A stretch of 64,000 nucleotides of DNA from NCBI GenBank assembly GCA_964616825.1, contig CAZTSX010000002.1:124001-188000 (forward strand), written 5' to 3'. Position 1 is the stretch's first letter. Each line of letters opens with the position of its first letter. A program made the translations under genes and the position numbers. This document shows, in pieces, positions 8,081 to 17,900 of the stretch. The notes under the pieces are model-generated. The model was not told the origin of the DNA and searched no databases. It was given only the letters and a program-made list of their open reading frames with translations. The stretch comes from QYOJ01 sp964616825. Lineage in GTDB: Bacteria; Bacteroidota; Bacteroidia; Bacteroidales; FEN-979.

Positions 8081-10111
8081 ATGATGGAAAAAGGCCCCCG
8101 GAAGAATAAACTGGTCAGGAGTGGTAAAGAGATAGCCAGAGAGTTATTAACCCCTCCCAGCTCAAGAAAAGCAAATGGATATTTCATCCTCTTCTTTTTC
8201 GTTTGGGCATTTATACTATATGGAAATACGATTTTGAATAAATACGGGGTAGACGACGAATTCGTGACCAACAACGAGACTGTCAGAAAGGGATTAGCTG
8301 CCATCCCCGAGATCTTTACCACCCATTATATCAATCAAACGGGAAACGTAGGTGATAACACGGCTGATTATCGCCCTGTCGTGAAATTGACCTATGCTCT
8401 TGAATACCAGATATTCCAGGGAGAAAATCCAGGCAGAAGCCATGCGATAAATGTTCTGATCTACATCTTTATCTCCATTCTTCTCTTCTTTATCCTGAAG
8501 CGGATATTGAAGAATTACAACATCCTCTTCCTGTTTTTGATCACAGTCGTTTTTATGGCCCACCCGGTCCATACGGAAGTTGTTGCCAGCCTGAAAAACC
8601 GTGATGAAATGCTGGCTTTTTTATGTGGGCTCGGAGCATTATCTCTCATACTCAGATATGCGGAGCGAAGAAAGTTGTGGTATGTTCTACTCGCCCTGCT
8701 TGTGTTTTTTACCGGTTACCTCTCTAAAGCTTCGATCCTCCCGTTTGTGCTGATCTATCCTTTGGTCCTCTATTTTTTTACCGATCTCTCCCCGAAAAGA
8801 TATATTCCCATTTCCATTGCAATGGTCGCGGTAGCTATCATTGCACAAATCGGACCAGACCTCTTTCTTCCGGCAGGAGAGAGGCTGGCCAGCGCAATCG
8901 AAAACCCCCTCTATGCAGAAGATGGATTTCTTTACCGGGTTGGCACCGGACTACTTTCGCTTCTCTTTTACGTGAGGATTCTGATTTATCCCCACCCACT
9001 TCTTTTTTACTATGGGAATGAGATGATTCCCCTGACTACACCCGGGAACATTTGGGCAATCATCTCCTTCGTGTTGTATACCGGATTGCTCCTGTATGCT
9101 ATCTCCACATTTAATAAGAAACATATACTCTCATTTGCCATCTTCTGGTATCTGATTTTCATAGCGATGTACTCTAACTTACTGATTCCTGTGATGGGAA
9201 TTGTAGCAGAACGTTTCGTTTTTGCTGCGTCACTCGGATTCTGCATCGCTCTGGTTTGGATTGTATTCAAGATATTCAGGACCGAGCCGAACAGCCTCAC
9301 GATCGAATTTGATGCCCGGGCCAAGATTCTTGTTGTCGTGATTCTGATCCTGATCCCTTACGCTGCAGTTACAATCACCCGCAACCGGGAGTGGCGCAAT
9401 CTGTTAGATCTCTACCGGAAAGATATCCCTTACCTTGAGAATTCTGCCAAAGCCAATACGCAATATGCCGGATACCTGATGCAAACAACTTTTCGGGATC
9501 CGAACTTCCTGAAGCATGGCAATGTAAACGAGTTCAAGTTGGATGTAATCAAGAAACATTTCCATAGGTCGCTGGAGATCTTTCCGGATAACTATCAAAC
9601 AATGAATGACCTGGGAACCGTCTACCTCTTTCTGGGGAAAGATCCGGATTCGGCTATCATTTACCTGAAGCGGGCAATTGCCCTGAATGATCATTTGGAA
9701 CCAGCCTGGGTCAATCTCGGTATGGCCTTCCGTGAAATGAAGAGATACGATAGTGCGGCCTGGTGTTATTCGACCATTTTAAGAAGAAATCCTTCACACA
9801 TCCGGGCATATTTTGCGCTTGCCAATGTCTATAACGATATGGGGCATATCAACCGGGCTATCGATATGAATAATGAGGTGCTGAAAAGCAATCCCAACCT
9901 GGATATGCCATTCATCAATATCGGCAACTACCTTTTGTTGACAGGAGATACAGCGATGGCGATCCTGAACTATGAAGAAGCGATCAAGCGTCGCCTGACA
10001 TTCGAAGGATGTATACACCTGAGTAATCTATACAAGGGCCTGGGAGATATGCAGAAGTCGGACTACTACCTGCAGCGCTCTTCTGAGGCGCTGAAGCGGA
10101 ACCAGAGGTAA
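8081..10111 (+). CDS. TMTC-like membrane glycosyltransferase (GT-C fold) with C-terminal TPRs
   Basis: 676 residues. A first membrane helix (~30-50) is followed by an acidic loop YGVDDEFVTNNETV, the usual place for the catalytic Asp of GT-C enzymes. A conserved block MAHPVHTEVVASLKNRDEMLAFLCGL near residues 165-188 is characteristic of the TMTC/DUF1736 family of protein O-mannosyltransferase-like proteins. About ten membrane helices follow, then from about residue 470 a set of TPR repeats (YLKRAIALNDHLEPAWVNLGMAFREM and others). The likely role is transfer of a sugar from a polyprenyl-phosphate donor to an exported acceptor held by the TPRs. The sugar-modification genes directly downstream and the polyprenol-phosphate mannosyltransferase at 49144 would fit such a donor supply, which is inference. 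Confidence 0.78.
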   Translation: MMEKGPRKNKLVRSGKEIARELLTPPSSRKANGYFILFFFVWAFILYGNTILNKYGVDDEFVTNNETVRKGLAAIPEIFTTHYINQTGNVGDNTADYRPVVKLTYALEYQIFQGENPGRSHAINVLIYIFISILLFFILKRILKNYNILFLFLITVVFMAHPVHTEVVASLKNRDEMLAFLCGLGALSLILRYAERRKLWYVLLALLVFFTGYLSKASILPFVLIYPLVLYFFTDLSPKRYIPISIAMVAVAIIAQIGPDLFLPAGERLASAIENPLYAEDGFLYRVGTGLLSLLFYVRILIYPHPLLFYYGNEMIPLTTPGNIWAIISFVLYTGLLLYAISTFNKKHILSFAIFWYLIFIAMYSNLLIPVMGIVAERFVFAASLGFCIALVWIVFKIFRTEPNSLTIEFDARAKILVVVILILIPYAAVTITRNREWRNLLDLYRKDIPYLENSAKANTQYAGYLMQTTFRDPNFLKHGNVNEFKLDVIKKHFHRSLEIFPDNYQTMNDLGTVYLFLGKDPDSAIIYLKRAIALNDHLEPAWVNLGMAFREMKRYDSAAWCYSTILRRNPSHIRAYFALANVYNDMGHINRAIDMNNEVLKSNPNLDMPFINIGNYLLLTGDTAMAILNYEEAIKRRLTFEGCIHLSNLYKGLGDMQKSDYYLQRSSEALKRNQR

Positions 10112-10134
10112 AAATCCGGGTGTCAGAAATTCGT

Positions 10135-10142
10135 TACTTTTG
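10135..10142 (+). promoter_or_regulatory. -7 box TACTTTTG ahead of the ACP gene cluster
   Basis: Matches TAnnTTTG 18 bases before the ATG at 10161. The next five genes are tightly packed, so this is the likely promoter of the whole set. Confidence 0.6.
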
Positions 10143-10160
10143 TGTAATAAAACTGCGAAA

Positions 10161-10397
10161 ATGAATGTGGACACGTTAATCAAACAGATTGAATACGAGT
10201 TTGATGACCTGAAATCCGGAATTCTCAAGCCAGACAGTCAGTTCAGGGAGATAGTTGAGTGGAGTTCAATCAATGCGTTGATCCTGATTGCCATGGTGAA
10301 GACAGAATATGATGTAACGATGACAGCAGATGATTTGATCAATTCAAAAACCGTGCAGGATATCTACTCCTTAATTGAGAGTTATGAAGGCAAATAG
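10161..10397 (+). CDS. Acyl carrier protein, dedicated type
   Basis: 78 residues from the ATG at 10161 (a longer in-frame start overlaps the promoter). It is acidic and helical, with the attachment region EWSSINALILIA at residues 33-44. Ser36 is the expected phosphopantetheine site, and the Asp of the usual DSL motif is replaced by Ser35. This marks it as a pathway-specific carrier rather than the housekeeping AcpP. The next gene, a ketoacyl synthase, starts immediately after the stop, so the carrier probably feeds that enzyme and the following reductase. Confidence 0.85.
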   Translation: MNVDTLIKQIEYEFDDLKSGILKPDSQFREIVEWSSINALILIAMVKTEYDVTMTADDLINSKTVQDIYSLIESYEGK

Positions 10398-11459
10398 ATG
10401 GCTTTTCTGACTATACCCAACATCCGGCTTGCCGGATTGGCAGCCATCGTTCCCAAACGCAGGGAACACAATTCCGATTATTCCTGGATCTCAAAGAAAG
10501 AGCGTGAATCTATCATTAAAAAGATCGGTGTGGAGACACGCCGGATAGCTGATAAAGGGATTACGACAGCCGATCTTTGTGTTGGGGCGACGGAAAAGCT
10601 ATTGCATGACCTGAAATGGAAGAGGAGTGAAATCGAACTGCTGGTGTTTGTCTCTCAGTCCCACGATTACCTTGTACCTACCACTGCATGTATCATCCAG
10701 GACCGGCTTGATTTGCCGACATCCTGTGTTGCATTCGATATAGGAATGGGTTGTTCCGGATTTTTGTACGGACTCTCCTCTGTGGGGAGCATGATGCAGT
10801 CGGGATCGATCAAAAAAGCGCTGTTGATGGCCGGAGATATCTCTACCCTCACAACCACTTACCGCGACAAAAGTACCTACCCGCTCTTTGGCGATGGGGG
10901 GTCCGTCACCGCACTCGAATACGATACAATGGCTTCTGCTATGGAGTTCAACTTACAGACAGATGGGGCCGGATATAAAGCATTGATCATTCAGGATGGA
11001 GGAGCGAGAAATGTCATGTCCAGAAAATCGTTCGATATCAAAAAAATCTCCAAAGGCATCCATCGATCAAGACTGCATCTGGAACTGGATGGCATTGAAG
11101 TCTTTAACTTCAGCTTGCGGGAGGTTGTTCCAAATGTAAAAAGGTTGTTGAAACATACTGGCACGACAATGGATGACATCGATTATCTTGTTTTCCACCA
11201 GGCAAACCGGTTGATCAACGAAACCCTGCGAAAGATGCTGAAGGTGGATCCAGCAAAGGTGCCTTATTCTCTCAGGGAGTATGGAAATACCAGTAGTGCT
11301 TCGATCCCTCTGACCATGGTCACTCAACTGAGAGATCAACTGACAACAAAGAAAGTGAAGTTGTTGCTGTCAGCTTTTGGTGTCGGTCTTTCCTGGGGCT
11401 CCGTTCTGCTTGAAACCGGCTCCATCGTTTGCCCGAAAGTTTTGAACTTTGAATCTTGA
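10398..11459 (+). CDS. 3-oxoacyl-ACP synthase III (KAS III / FabH-like)
   Basis: 353 residues with a complete KAS III catalytic triad: Cys119 (GMGCSGFLYGL), His267 (FHQANR) and Asn297 (EYGNTSSASIP). KAS III enzymes condense an acyl-CoA primer with malonyl-ACP to give a 3-oxoacyl-ACP; with acetyl-CoA the product is acetoacetyl-ACP. It starts directly at the ACP stop codon and is followed within 5 bp by an SDR of the FabG type. The setting with glycosyltransferase, acyltransferase and sugar aminotransferase points to a dedicated short-chain acyl supply rather than bulk fatty acid synthesis. Confidence 0.9.
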   Translation: MAFLTIPNIRLAGLAAIVPKRREHNSDYSWISKKERESIIKKIGVETRRIADKGITTADLCVGATEKLLHDLKWKRSEIELLVFVSQSHDYLVPTTACIIQDRLDLPTSCVAFDIGMGCSGFLYGLSSVGSMMQSGSIKKALLMAGDISTLTTTYRDKSTYPLFGDGGSVTALEYDTMASAMEFNLQTDGAGYKALIIQDGGARNVMSRKSFDIKKISKGIHRSRLHLELDGIEVFNFSLREVVPNVKRLLKHTGTTMDDIDYLVFHQANRLINETLRKMLKVDPAKVPYSLREYGNTSSASIPLTMVTQLRDQLTTKKVKLLLSAFGVGLSWGSVLLETGSIVCPKVLNFES

Positions 11460-11464
11460 ATCCT

Positions 11465-12202
11465 ATGAATACTTCATTCACATTGACCAATAAAACCATC
11501 CTCATCACCGGCGCTTCAAGTGGTATAGGCAAACAAGCTGCCATCCTGATCAGCCGGGAAGGCGGATCGGTATGGATCACCGGCCGGAATGAAAAGCGGC
11601 TGAATGAGGCATTTTCGTTACTGGCTGCGGGAGATCACCACATGAAGGTGGCCGATCTCACAGTGGAAAAGGAGATGGATGGACTGATATTCGACCTTCC
11701 GAAACTGAATGGAATTGTTCATTGTGCCGGTATCGTAGATCCGCTTCCTGCAAAGTTCATTATGCAGGAACATATCGACCGGATATATTCCATCAACTAC
11801 CAGGTACCTGTTAATCTGACCAGCAAACTCCTTCGCAAGAAAAAAGTGCTGGACACTGCTTCAATATTGTTTATGTCAACCATTGCGACAAAAAATCCCT
11901 ATTTTGGCGGCGCTCTCTACAGCGGATCGAAAGCCGCTCTGGAAGCTTATTCCAAAACACTTTCACTGGAACTCGCAGGAAAGAAGATTCGCTCCAACTG
12001 CCTGATGGCAGGCCTCGTAGACACGCCGATGATCATCAGCCCCGATGAAGATAATATGAAAGAGGAAGCACTGGAGAGGTATTTACAACGTTATCCTTTG
12101 GGTATAGGAGAACCGGAAGATGTCGCAGGCGCCATCCTCTATTTCCTCTCCGACGCTTCGAAATGGATTTCCGGAACCACATTAATATTGGGAGGAGAAT
12201 AA
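11465..12202 (+). CDS. SDR family oxidoreductase, FabG-like 3-oxoacyl reductase candidate
   Basis: 245 residues from ATG 11465. A classical SDR: TGASSGIG cofactor loop at 15-22, catalytic Ser138, Tyr152 and Lys156 (LYSGSKAAL). The fold and length fit FabG-type ketoreductases using NAD(P)H. Lying just behind KAS III it could reduce a 3-oxoacyl-ACP to 3-hydroxyacyl-ACP. A sugar-oxidising role cannot be excluded from sequence. Twelve bases separate it from the glycosyltransferase. Confidence 0.85.
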   Translation: MNTSFTLTNKTILITGASSGIGKQAAILISREGGSVWITGRNEKRLNEAFSLLAAGDHHMKVADLTVEKEMDGLIFDLPKLNGIVHCAGIVDPLPAKFIMQEHIDRIYSINYQVPVNLTSKLLRKKKVLDTASILFMSTIATKNPYFGGALYSGSKAALEAYSKTLSLELAGKKIRSNCLMAGLVDTPMIISPDEDNMKEEALERYLQRYPLGIGEPEDVAGAILYFLSDASKWISGTTLILGGE

Positions 12203-12214
12203 TAAGAAAACCCA

Positions 12215-12934
12215 ATGACCAAATCCCCCATATACTCCATCGTCGTTCCGGTTTTTAACAGTGAGAAATCCCTGCAAGAATTATTTTCCGGCATCCGGGA
12301 TCTCTTTGCCACCATAAACCAGAAATTCGAGGTCATTTTTGTTGACGATGGATCGGAAGACCAAAGCTGGCAGGTTTTAGAGGAATTGAAGGCTGCCTTT
12401 CCCCATTGGATTACCGCCATCAGGCTTACAAAGAATTTTGGTCAGCATAATGCAACATTCTGTGGTTTCAAGTTCGCGAAAGGAGAAAAGATCATTACCA
12501 TCGATGATGATCTGCAGATCCCTCCTGCAGAGATCATCAAACTAATTGAAACCGGGATAAAAACAAACCATGACCTTGTTTACGGCTATTTTAGAAAAAA
12601 AGAACATTCAACACTCAGAAATACAGGAAGCAAGGCTGTGAAAAAAGCATCCCGGATGTTCCGTGGAACAGCCGGAGAAGGCTCCTCCTTCCGTTTAGTA
12701 AGTCGTGACCTTGTTGACAAGATACTATCGCATAACACCTATTTCGTATTTATCGACGAGATTCTGCAATCCCATACAGGGAAGATCACTTTTGTGGAAG
12801 TCAGGCACCTTCCCAGGAAATATAAAACATCGAATTATTCCTTCGGAGAACTATTCAGGATGGTCGGCAAGAGCCTGATCTTTCATTCAATCCAGCATAA
12901 CAAACCGCTTTTTTCCATCAAAAAGATGATCTGA
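12215..12934 (+). CDS. Family 2 glycosyltransferase (ArnC/DPM1-like, without membrane helices)
   Basis: 239 residues with a GT-A fold: SIVVPVFNSEKSL start, FVDDGSEDQSW (~43-53) and the DDDLQIPPAEI metal/sugar-nucleotide motif near residue 93. The pattern resembles polyprenyl-phosphate glycosyltransferases (ArnC, DPM1, GtrB), but the usual C-terminal membrane hairpin is missing and only a hydrophobic patch near LFRMVGKSLIFHSIQ is seen. It is likely to move the modified amino sugar from dTDP onto a lipid or glycan. It sits in the middle of the six-gene cluster with 9-12 bp gaps. Confidence 0.85.
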   Translation: MTKSPIYSIVVPVFNSEKSLQELFSGIRDLFATINQKFEVIFVDDGSEDQSWQVLEELKAAFPHWITAIRLTKNFGQHNATFCGFKFAKGEKIITIDDDLQIPPAEIIKLIETGIKTNHDLVYGYFRKKEHSTLRNTGSKAVKKASRMFRGTAGEGSSFRLVSRDLVDKILSHNTYFVFIDEILQSHTGKITFVEVRHLPRKYKTSNYSFGELFRMVGKSLIFHSIQHNKPLFSIKKMI

Positions 12935-12943
12935 GAAAACGTT

Positions 12944-13624
12944 ATGAAACTTTCAAAATACGGGATCGACCTCATTCTCCTCAAAGAAGAAGATATCGAA
13001 CTGGTTCGGCAATGGAGAAATTCTCCACAGATTGTGAAACGATATGAATACCGGGAATACATTACCCCTGAGATGCAGAAAGAGTGGTTCAAATCGATCT
13101 CCAATCTCAACAATTTTTACTTTGTCATCATTTACCAGGATGAGAAAATCGGTGTGATAAATGTGAAGAATATCGACTGGAAAAACAAAACACTCGAATC
13201 AGGTATCTTCATCGCCGACGAAAAGTGGTGGAATACATTTGTCCCCTCCATTGTTTCCATCATACTTACGGAAATGTTCTTTACCATCTTTGGCTGGGAT
13301 TATTACTCTGCTCATATCCTGAAAACCAATCTGCAAGCCATCCAATATAACAAGAACCTGGGGTATGAGCTTTGTGAAGGACAGGAAGATGTGGAGAACC
13401 AGCTTTACATCATCCGTAGAGAGGTGTTTGAGGAGAAGTCAAAAAAGTTGATCAGGGCGTTAAAGGTGATTGCTGATGGAGATACCTCTGCAGTTTTACA
13501 GCTTGAACCGGAAGACCTTGGAACTGAGCTGGAACTGTTCGTGGAAGATAACCGTCCAAACATCCCCTGGATCACAAAGATTGAGGAGAACGCCCAGGGC
13601 CGGTTTTATTACCTGAGCGAGTAA
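12944..13624 (+). CDS. GNAT family N-acyltransferase (PseH/RimJ-like) with C-terminal extension
   Basis: 226 residues. The N-terminal ~150 residues look like the GNAT fold of the RimJ/PseH group (LLKEEDIELVRQWRNSPQIV at the start; NLQAIQYNKNLGYEL near residues 127-141 as the CoA-side motif). A ~75-residue acidic extension ending NAQGRFYYLSE is unusual. PseH-type enzymes acylate the 4-amino group of nucleotide-linked 4-amino-4,6-dideoxy sugars, the expected product of the aminotransferase that follows. Whether it uses acetyl-CoA or the acyl-ACP made by its neighbours is open. Confidence 0.75.
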   Translation: MKLSKYGIDLILLKEEDIELVRQWRNSPQIVKRYEYREYITPEMQKEWFKSISNLNNFYFVIIYQDEKIGVINVKNIDWKNKTLESGIFIADEKWWNTFVPSIVSIILTEMFFTIFGWDYYSAHILKTNLQAIQYNKNLGYELCEGQEDVENQLYIIRREVFEEKSKKLIRALKVIADGDTSAVLQLEPEDLGTELELFVEDNRPNIPWITKIEENAQGRFYYLSE

Positions 13625-13700
13625 TTTTTCCCAAATACACTTAGGATATCCTGAAAAATGATTCTAATTTCGCACAGAAATAGTTAATAACTCTTTAACT

Positions 13701-13740
13701 CACCAGTTCACCAATTCACCAGTTCACCATCTCCCCAATT
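13701..13740. repeat. Octamer array before the aminotransferase gene
   Basis: Five 8-mers: CACCAGTT, CACCAATT, CACCAGTT, CACCATCT, CCCCAATT. They end 3 bp before the ATG at 13744, so the array would be the 5' leader of that gene. The period is 8, not 7 as in the other arrays. Confidence 0.75.
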
Positions 13741-13743
13741 CGA

Positions 13744-14883
13744 ATGAACATCCCTTTTAACAAACCCTATATCCCCATCTCCTCACTGAAGTACCAGATA
13801 CTGGCGGCATTATCGGGTACGATTGCAGGGAATGGAAAATATACCCGGTTGTGCCATCGATTTTTTGAAGAGCAGTTCGGTTTCCCGAAAGTGTTGCTGA
13901 CAACATCCTGCACAGATGCTCTTGAGATGGCTGCTATCCTGTGTGATATTCAAACCGGGGATGAGGTGATTCTCCCCTCCTTTACATTTATGTCAGCGGC
14001 AAATGCTTTTCTGCTTCGTGGAGCAAACATGGTATTTGCCGATACCCTGGAGGATGTTCCTAATATCGATCCCACTCAGATCGAACAACTCATTACTCCC
14101 AAAACCAGAGTTATCGTTGTGGCCCATTACAGCGGTTTGGCTTGTGGAATGGACCGGATCATGGCGCTGGCAAAGCAGCATAACCTGCTGGTTGTTGAAG
14201 ACGCTGCACATGCGGTTCAATCCTATTACAAAGATGAACCGCTTGGGTCGATCGGACATCTGGGTGCCTTTTCCTTTCACGAAACGAAAAACATCATCTC
14301 AGGAGAAGGAGGGATGTTGGCTGTTAACCATGAGCCTTTCCTGGATCGGGCTGAGATCATTTGGGAGAAGGGAACCAACCGTGCGGCATTTCACCGCAGT
14401 GAGGCAGACAAATACGAATGGGTCGATATCGGCTCCTCATTTCTCCCTTCCGATACGATAGCCGCTTTGCTCTATACTCAGATCAAACGATTCCGGAAGA
14501 TCCAGCGCCGGCGAAAATGGATCTGGTGGGAGTATCACGAACAACTTGCTCCGCTTGAAGAGAGAGGTTCTCTAAAACGACCGGTGATCCCTGAGCATGC
14601 CACGGTAAACGGGAATATGTTTTTCATCACACTTCCCGATCGCTCACAACGTGATGCCATGCTCGATCACCTTAAGAAAGCAGGAATTCACGCTCTCTTT
14701 CACTATTTCCCACTGCATACAAGTCCCTATTTCAAAGACAAATATGATGGCCCGGAGTTACCGAACACACAACGCTTCTCAGATACCATCCTCAGGCTTC
14801 CATTTTATCACAGCCTGAAGAAGAGGGAGATCGAATATATCGTAAAAAAAGTCAGCGGTTTCTTCAACCCCCAAACCCCCTGA
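13744..14883 (+). CDS. dTDP-4-amino-4,6-dideoxyhexose transaminase (WecE/RffA-like, DegT/DnrJ/EryC1 family)
   Basis: 379 residues, closely following the WecE pattern: IPFNKP start, LLTTSCTDALEMAA (51-64), DEVILPSFTFMSAANAFLLRGA (73-94), VVEDAAHAV (150-158, Asp153 against the PLP ring) and GAFSFHETKN (174-183) with Lys182 as the PLP Schiff-base lysine. Such enzymes aminate dTDP-4-keto-6-deoxyhexose using glutamate. RmlA, which makes dTDP-glucose, is at 37304 in this window; an RmlB dehydratase is not seen here. The last residues (NPQTP) and the stop codon are encoded by the start of a palindromic repeat element. Confidence 0.88.
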   Translation: MNIPFNKPYIPISSLKYQILAALSGTIAGNGKYTRLCHRFFEEQFGFPKVLLTTSCTDALEMAAILCDIQTGDEVILPSFTFMSAANAFLLRGANMVFADTLEDVPNIDPTQIEQLITPKTRVIVVAHYSGLACGMDRIMALAKQHNLLVVEDAAHAVQSYYKDEPLGSIGHLGAFSFHETKNIISGEGGMLAVNHEPFLDRAEIIWEKGTNRAAFHRSEADKYEWVDIGSSFLPSDTIAALLYTQIKRFRKIQRRRKWIWWEYHEQLAPLEERGSLKRPVIPEHATVNGNMFFITLPDRSQRDAMLDHLKKAGIHALFHYFPLHTSPYFKDKYDGPELPNTQRFSDTILRLPFYHSLKKREIEYIVKKVSGFFNPQTP

Positions 14884-14981
14884 AGGAGTGTACCCCTAAA
14901 TCCCCTGAAGGGGGACTTAATCCACTCCGTGGGATAATCCTCCTGAAAGGAGGAGTAAGCCCCCTTTAGGGGGTTTGGGGG
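14868..14981. repeat. Palindromic intergenic element with perfect 14-bp arms
   Basis: The arms CCCCCAAACCCCCT (14868-14881) and AGGGGGTTTGGGGG (14968-14981) are exact reverse complements; nested GAAGGGGGACTT and TCCTCCTGAAAGGAGGA stem-loops lie inside. It fills the gap between two convergent genes and supplies the final codons of the aminotransferase. It may act as a bidirectional terminator. Confidence 0.85.
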
Positions 14982-14990
14982 TGAGGTGGG

Positions 14991-17900
14991 TCATTTCCGC
15001 CACACCGGTAACCTGCCCGGCGTCACCGGAGCCCCGATAGCTTCAGCCGCGGCCTCCAGCTTTGGCAGCTCTACTTCACCGATCTCTTTGATCCGGTCAT
15101 ATACCGGAGGGAATTCGACTTCCAGAATTGAGTAAGCATCCTTTTGTGTCTGCGTTGGATCTCCTGTGGTTCCCCACGAAGCCCAGGTTATTTTACCCAA
15201 TCGGTTGTTCAACGGAACCGGTGCAGGCGGATTCTCTTCTCTACTGGGTTTGTTTGTACGACGGTTGAACTTCACATTGAGGATCTCATCCAGCTCGTGT
15301 TGTATTTTATGGGCATCACCAATTAGTTTCGGTGAAGCGCCAGGTGTATTGTGAAGCGCATGAAGGATAGCCGTAACTCGCTTTTTCAATACTTCAGCAT
15401 AGGATTCTGTTCCTCTCATCACTCGCGAGATTTCTCCAACCTGCTTGTGAAAAGCCACCATCGCGGCGCGATCAGCAGAAGGTAGTGTTGTGTTTTCCAA
15501 TGGCACGACATTGAACTCAACCGGTCCTGCGAGATGTGTTGTCTCTCCGCCCGATGTGATCGACAGAGAGACCGCATAGGTCCCGGGCATGGCCAGCACA
15601 CCACTCCCATTGTCTTTCGTGGGATTATATTTGCTGTTATCCCGTACCGGCCTTGTAGATTGATACCTCAGATTCCAGCTGGTGCGGCTGATCCCTTTTT
15701 TTGCTGATTTCCGGATCGTCCTGACTGGATTTCCGTCTGCATCTGTGATAGTGAAGGTTAGATAAGGTTTAACCTCGTTTTTCTCCTCGCGCATCTCTGC
15801 TTCAGAGAGCTGTGGGATCGGTTCACCTTTTTTAAATAGCTTCTTCTCACTCTCTTTCCGAACCTGTTTTTTGGTTTTTGGGACTTCCTTTACATAATAC
15901 GTGAAGATGGCTCCGAAATCAGGATTTTTGGCAACATAAACAGTAGATCCCTGTCCGTATTTTCCACGTGTTGCATGATACATCAAAGCATCTTTTACAG
16001 GAAAGATATATCCTGCCGAGTCAAGCATCTCTTTATTCAGGTCTCGTAAGGGTGAGTAGTCATCCAGGATGTAAAATCCACGTCCGAAAGTAGCCAGCAC
16101 CAGGTCGCTTTCCCGTTGCTGGATAGCGACATCTTTTACCGAAATCGTTGGGATCCCCGACTTCAGCCGGATCCAGTTGTTGCCACCGTCAACAGTAAAG
16201 AAAACGCCAAACTCGGTTCCTGCAAAAAGCAGATCGGGATTGATAAAATCTTCCTGAATGGAGTGGATGGTGTGATTTTCCGGGAGGTTTCCGGCGATAG
16301 AGGTCCAGGTTTTTCCGTTGTCTGTGCTTTTTAAGATGTAGGGTTTGAAGTCATCACGAAGGATGTTATCAAAAGAGGCATAGACCACATTCTTATCAAA
16401 TTTGGAGGCAAGGATATCACTCACATATGTGTATTCAGGGATCCCGGGGAGCTCTTCGATTTTGGTCCAGTTTTTCCCTGCATCTTCCGTTACCTGGATC
16501 AGCCCGTCATCTGTTCCTACATATAGGAGATTCTCTTTCACCTGGGATTCGTCGAGGCAGACAATCTCCCCATACAAAGAGGTTGAAACATCTTTTCTTA
16601 CGGCATCCGAACTCCAGAATTTATCCATCACCGGCCAGGTGTTCCGGTCGATCTGAGCAGTCAGGTCATCGCTGATCACCTCCCAGTTGTTTCCGCGATC
16701 GTCACTGCGAAAGACTTTGTTGGCAGCGCAGTAGAGGCGGGTGTGGGAATGGGGGCTGATTATCAAAGGCGTATTCCAGTTCCATTTGTAACTATCCTCT
16801 CCCTGCCGGGGCTCCGGACGGATATCAATCGCCTCCTTACTCTTCCGGTCATACCGGGCCATGTGTCCATATTGGGATTCGGAATAAACAATATTTGGAT
16901 CTACAGGATCGATCTGCGACCAGAAACCATCACCGCCTTTGGTGACAAACCAGTCGGAGCTCAATACCCCTACACGGCTGGTATTCCGGGAAGGTCCTCC
17001 CATGCTGGCATTGTCCTGGGTGCCGCCATAAACATAATAGAAAGGTTCGGAATTATCAACCTGTACCCGATAAAACTGGGTGACGGGAAGATTGGATTTA
17101 AACATATAGTTGGCTCCTCCATCAAAGGTCTCATAAATTCCTCCGTCTCCACCGATAAGAAAGTGATCGGTATCGTCTGGATCGACCCAGAATGCATGGT
17201 CATCAACATGACGACTTTTGTTACTTATCCGCTTCCATGTTTTTCCGCCATCTTCTGTAAAATGAGAGATCGTTTCAACAGAATAAACCTTATCCACATC
17301 CTTCGGATCGCAGAAGATCTCACTGTAATATTGTGCTGATGAGTGGTGATCGCTCATCTTTTCCCAGGAAGCGCCCCTGTCGGTACTACGGAAGAAACCA
17401 CCGGCATCTTCAGCCGCTTCAATGATCACATAAAGCACATCGGGATCAACAGGTGAAATCGCAAGTCCCATGCCTCCCTTATGTGCGGAAGGAATCCCCT
17501 TCTTAAGTTTTTTCCAGTTCTCTCCGGCATCGTTCGACTTATAAATGGCCGATTCCGGTCCGCCACCGATCTTGGTATGTACATGCCGGCGGCGTTGCTC
17601 TGCCGTGGCATAGAGAACATCCGGATTACGTGGATCCATAACGATGCTGTTGATCCCGGTGTGTTCACTCACCTCCAATACCTTATTCCAGGTTTTCCCT
17701 CCATCGGTGGTTTTGTATAATCCACGATCGCCACCCGGTCCCCACACCGAACCCTCTGCAGCCACATAGACAATATCTGAATTCCGTGGATCGATGGCAA
17801 TCATCCCGATTTGCCTCGACTCTTTCAATCCCATATTCTTCCAGCTCTTACCTCCGTCAATCGATTTGTACACTCCATCGCCATAGCCCAGCGCCCGCTG

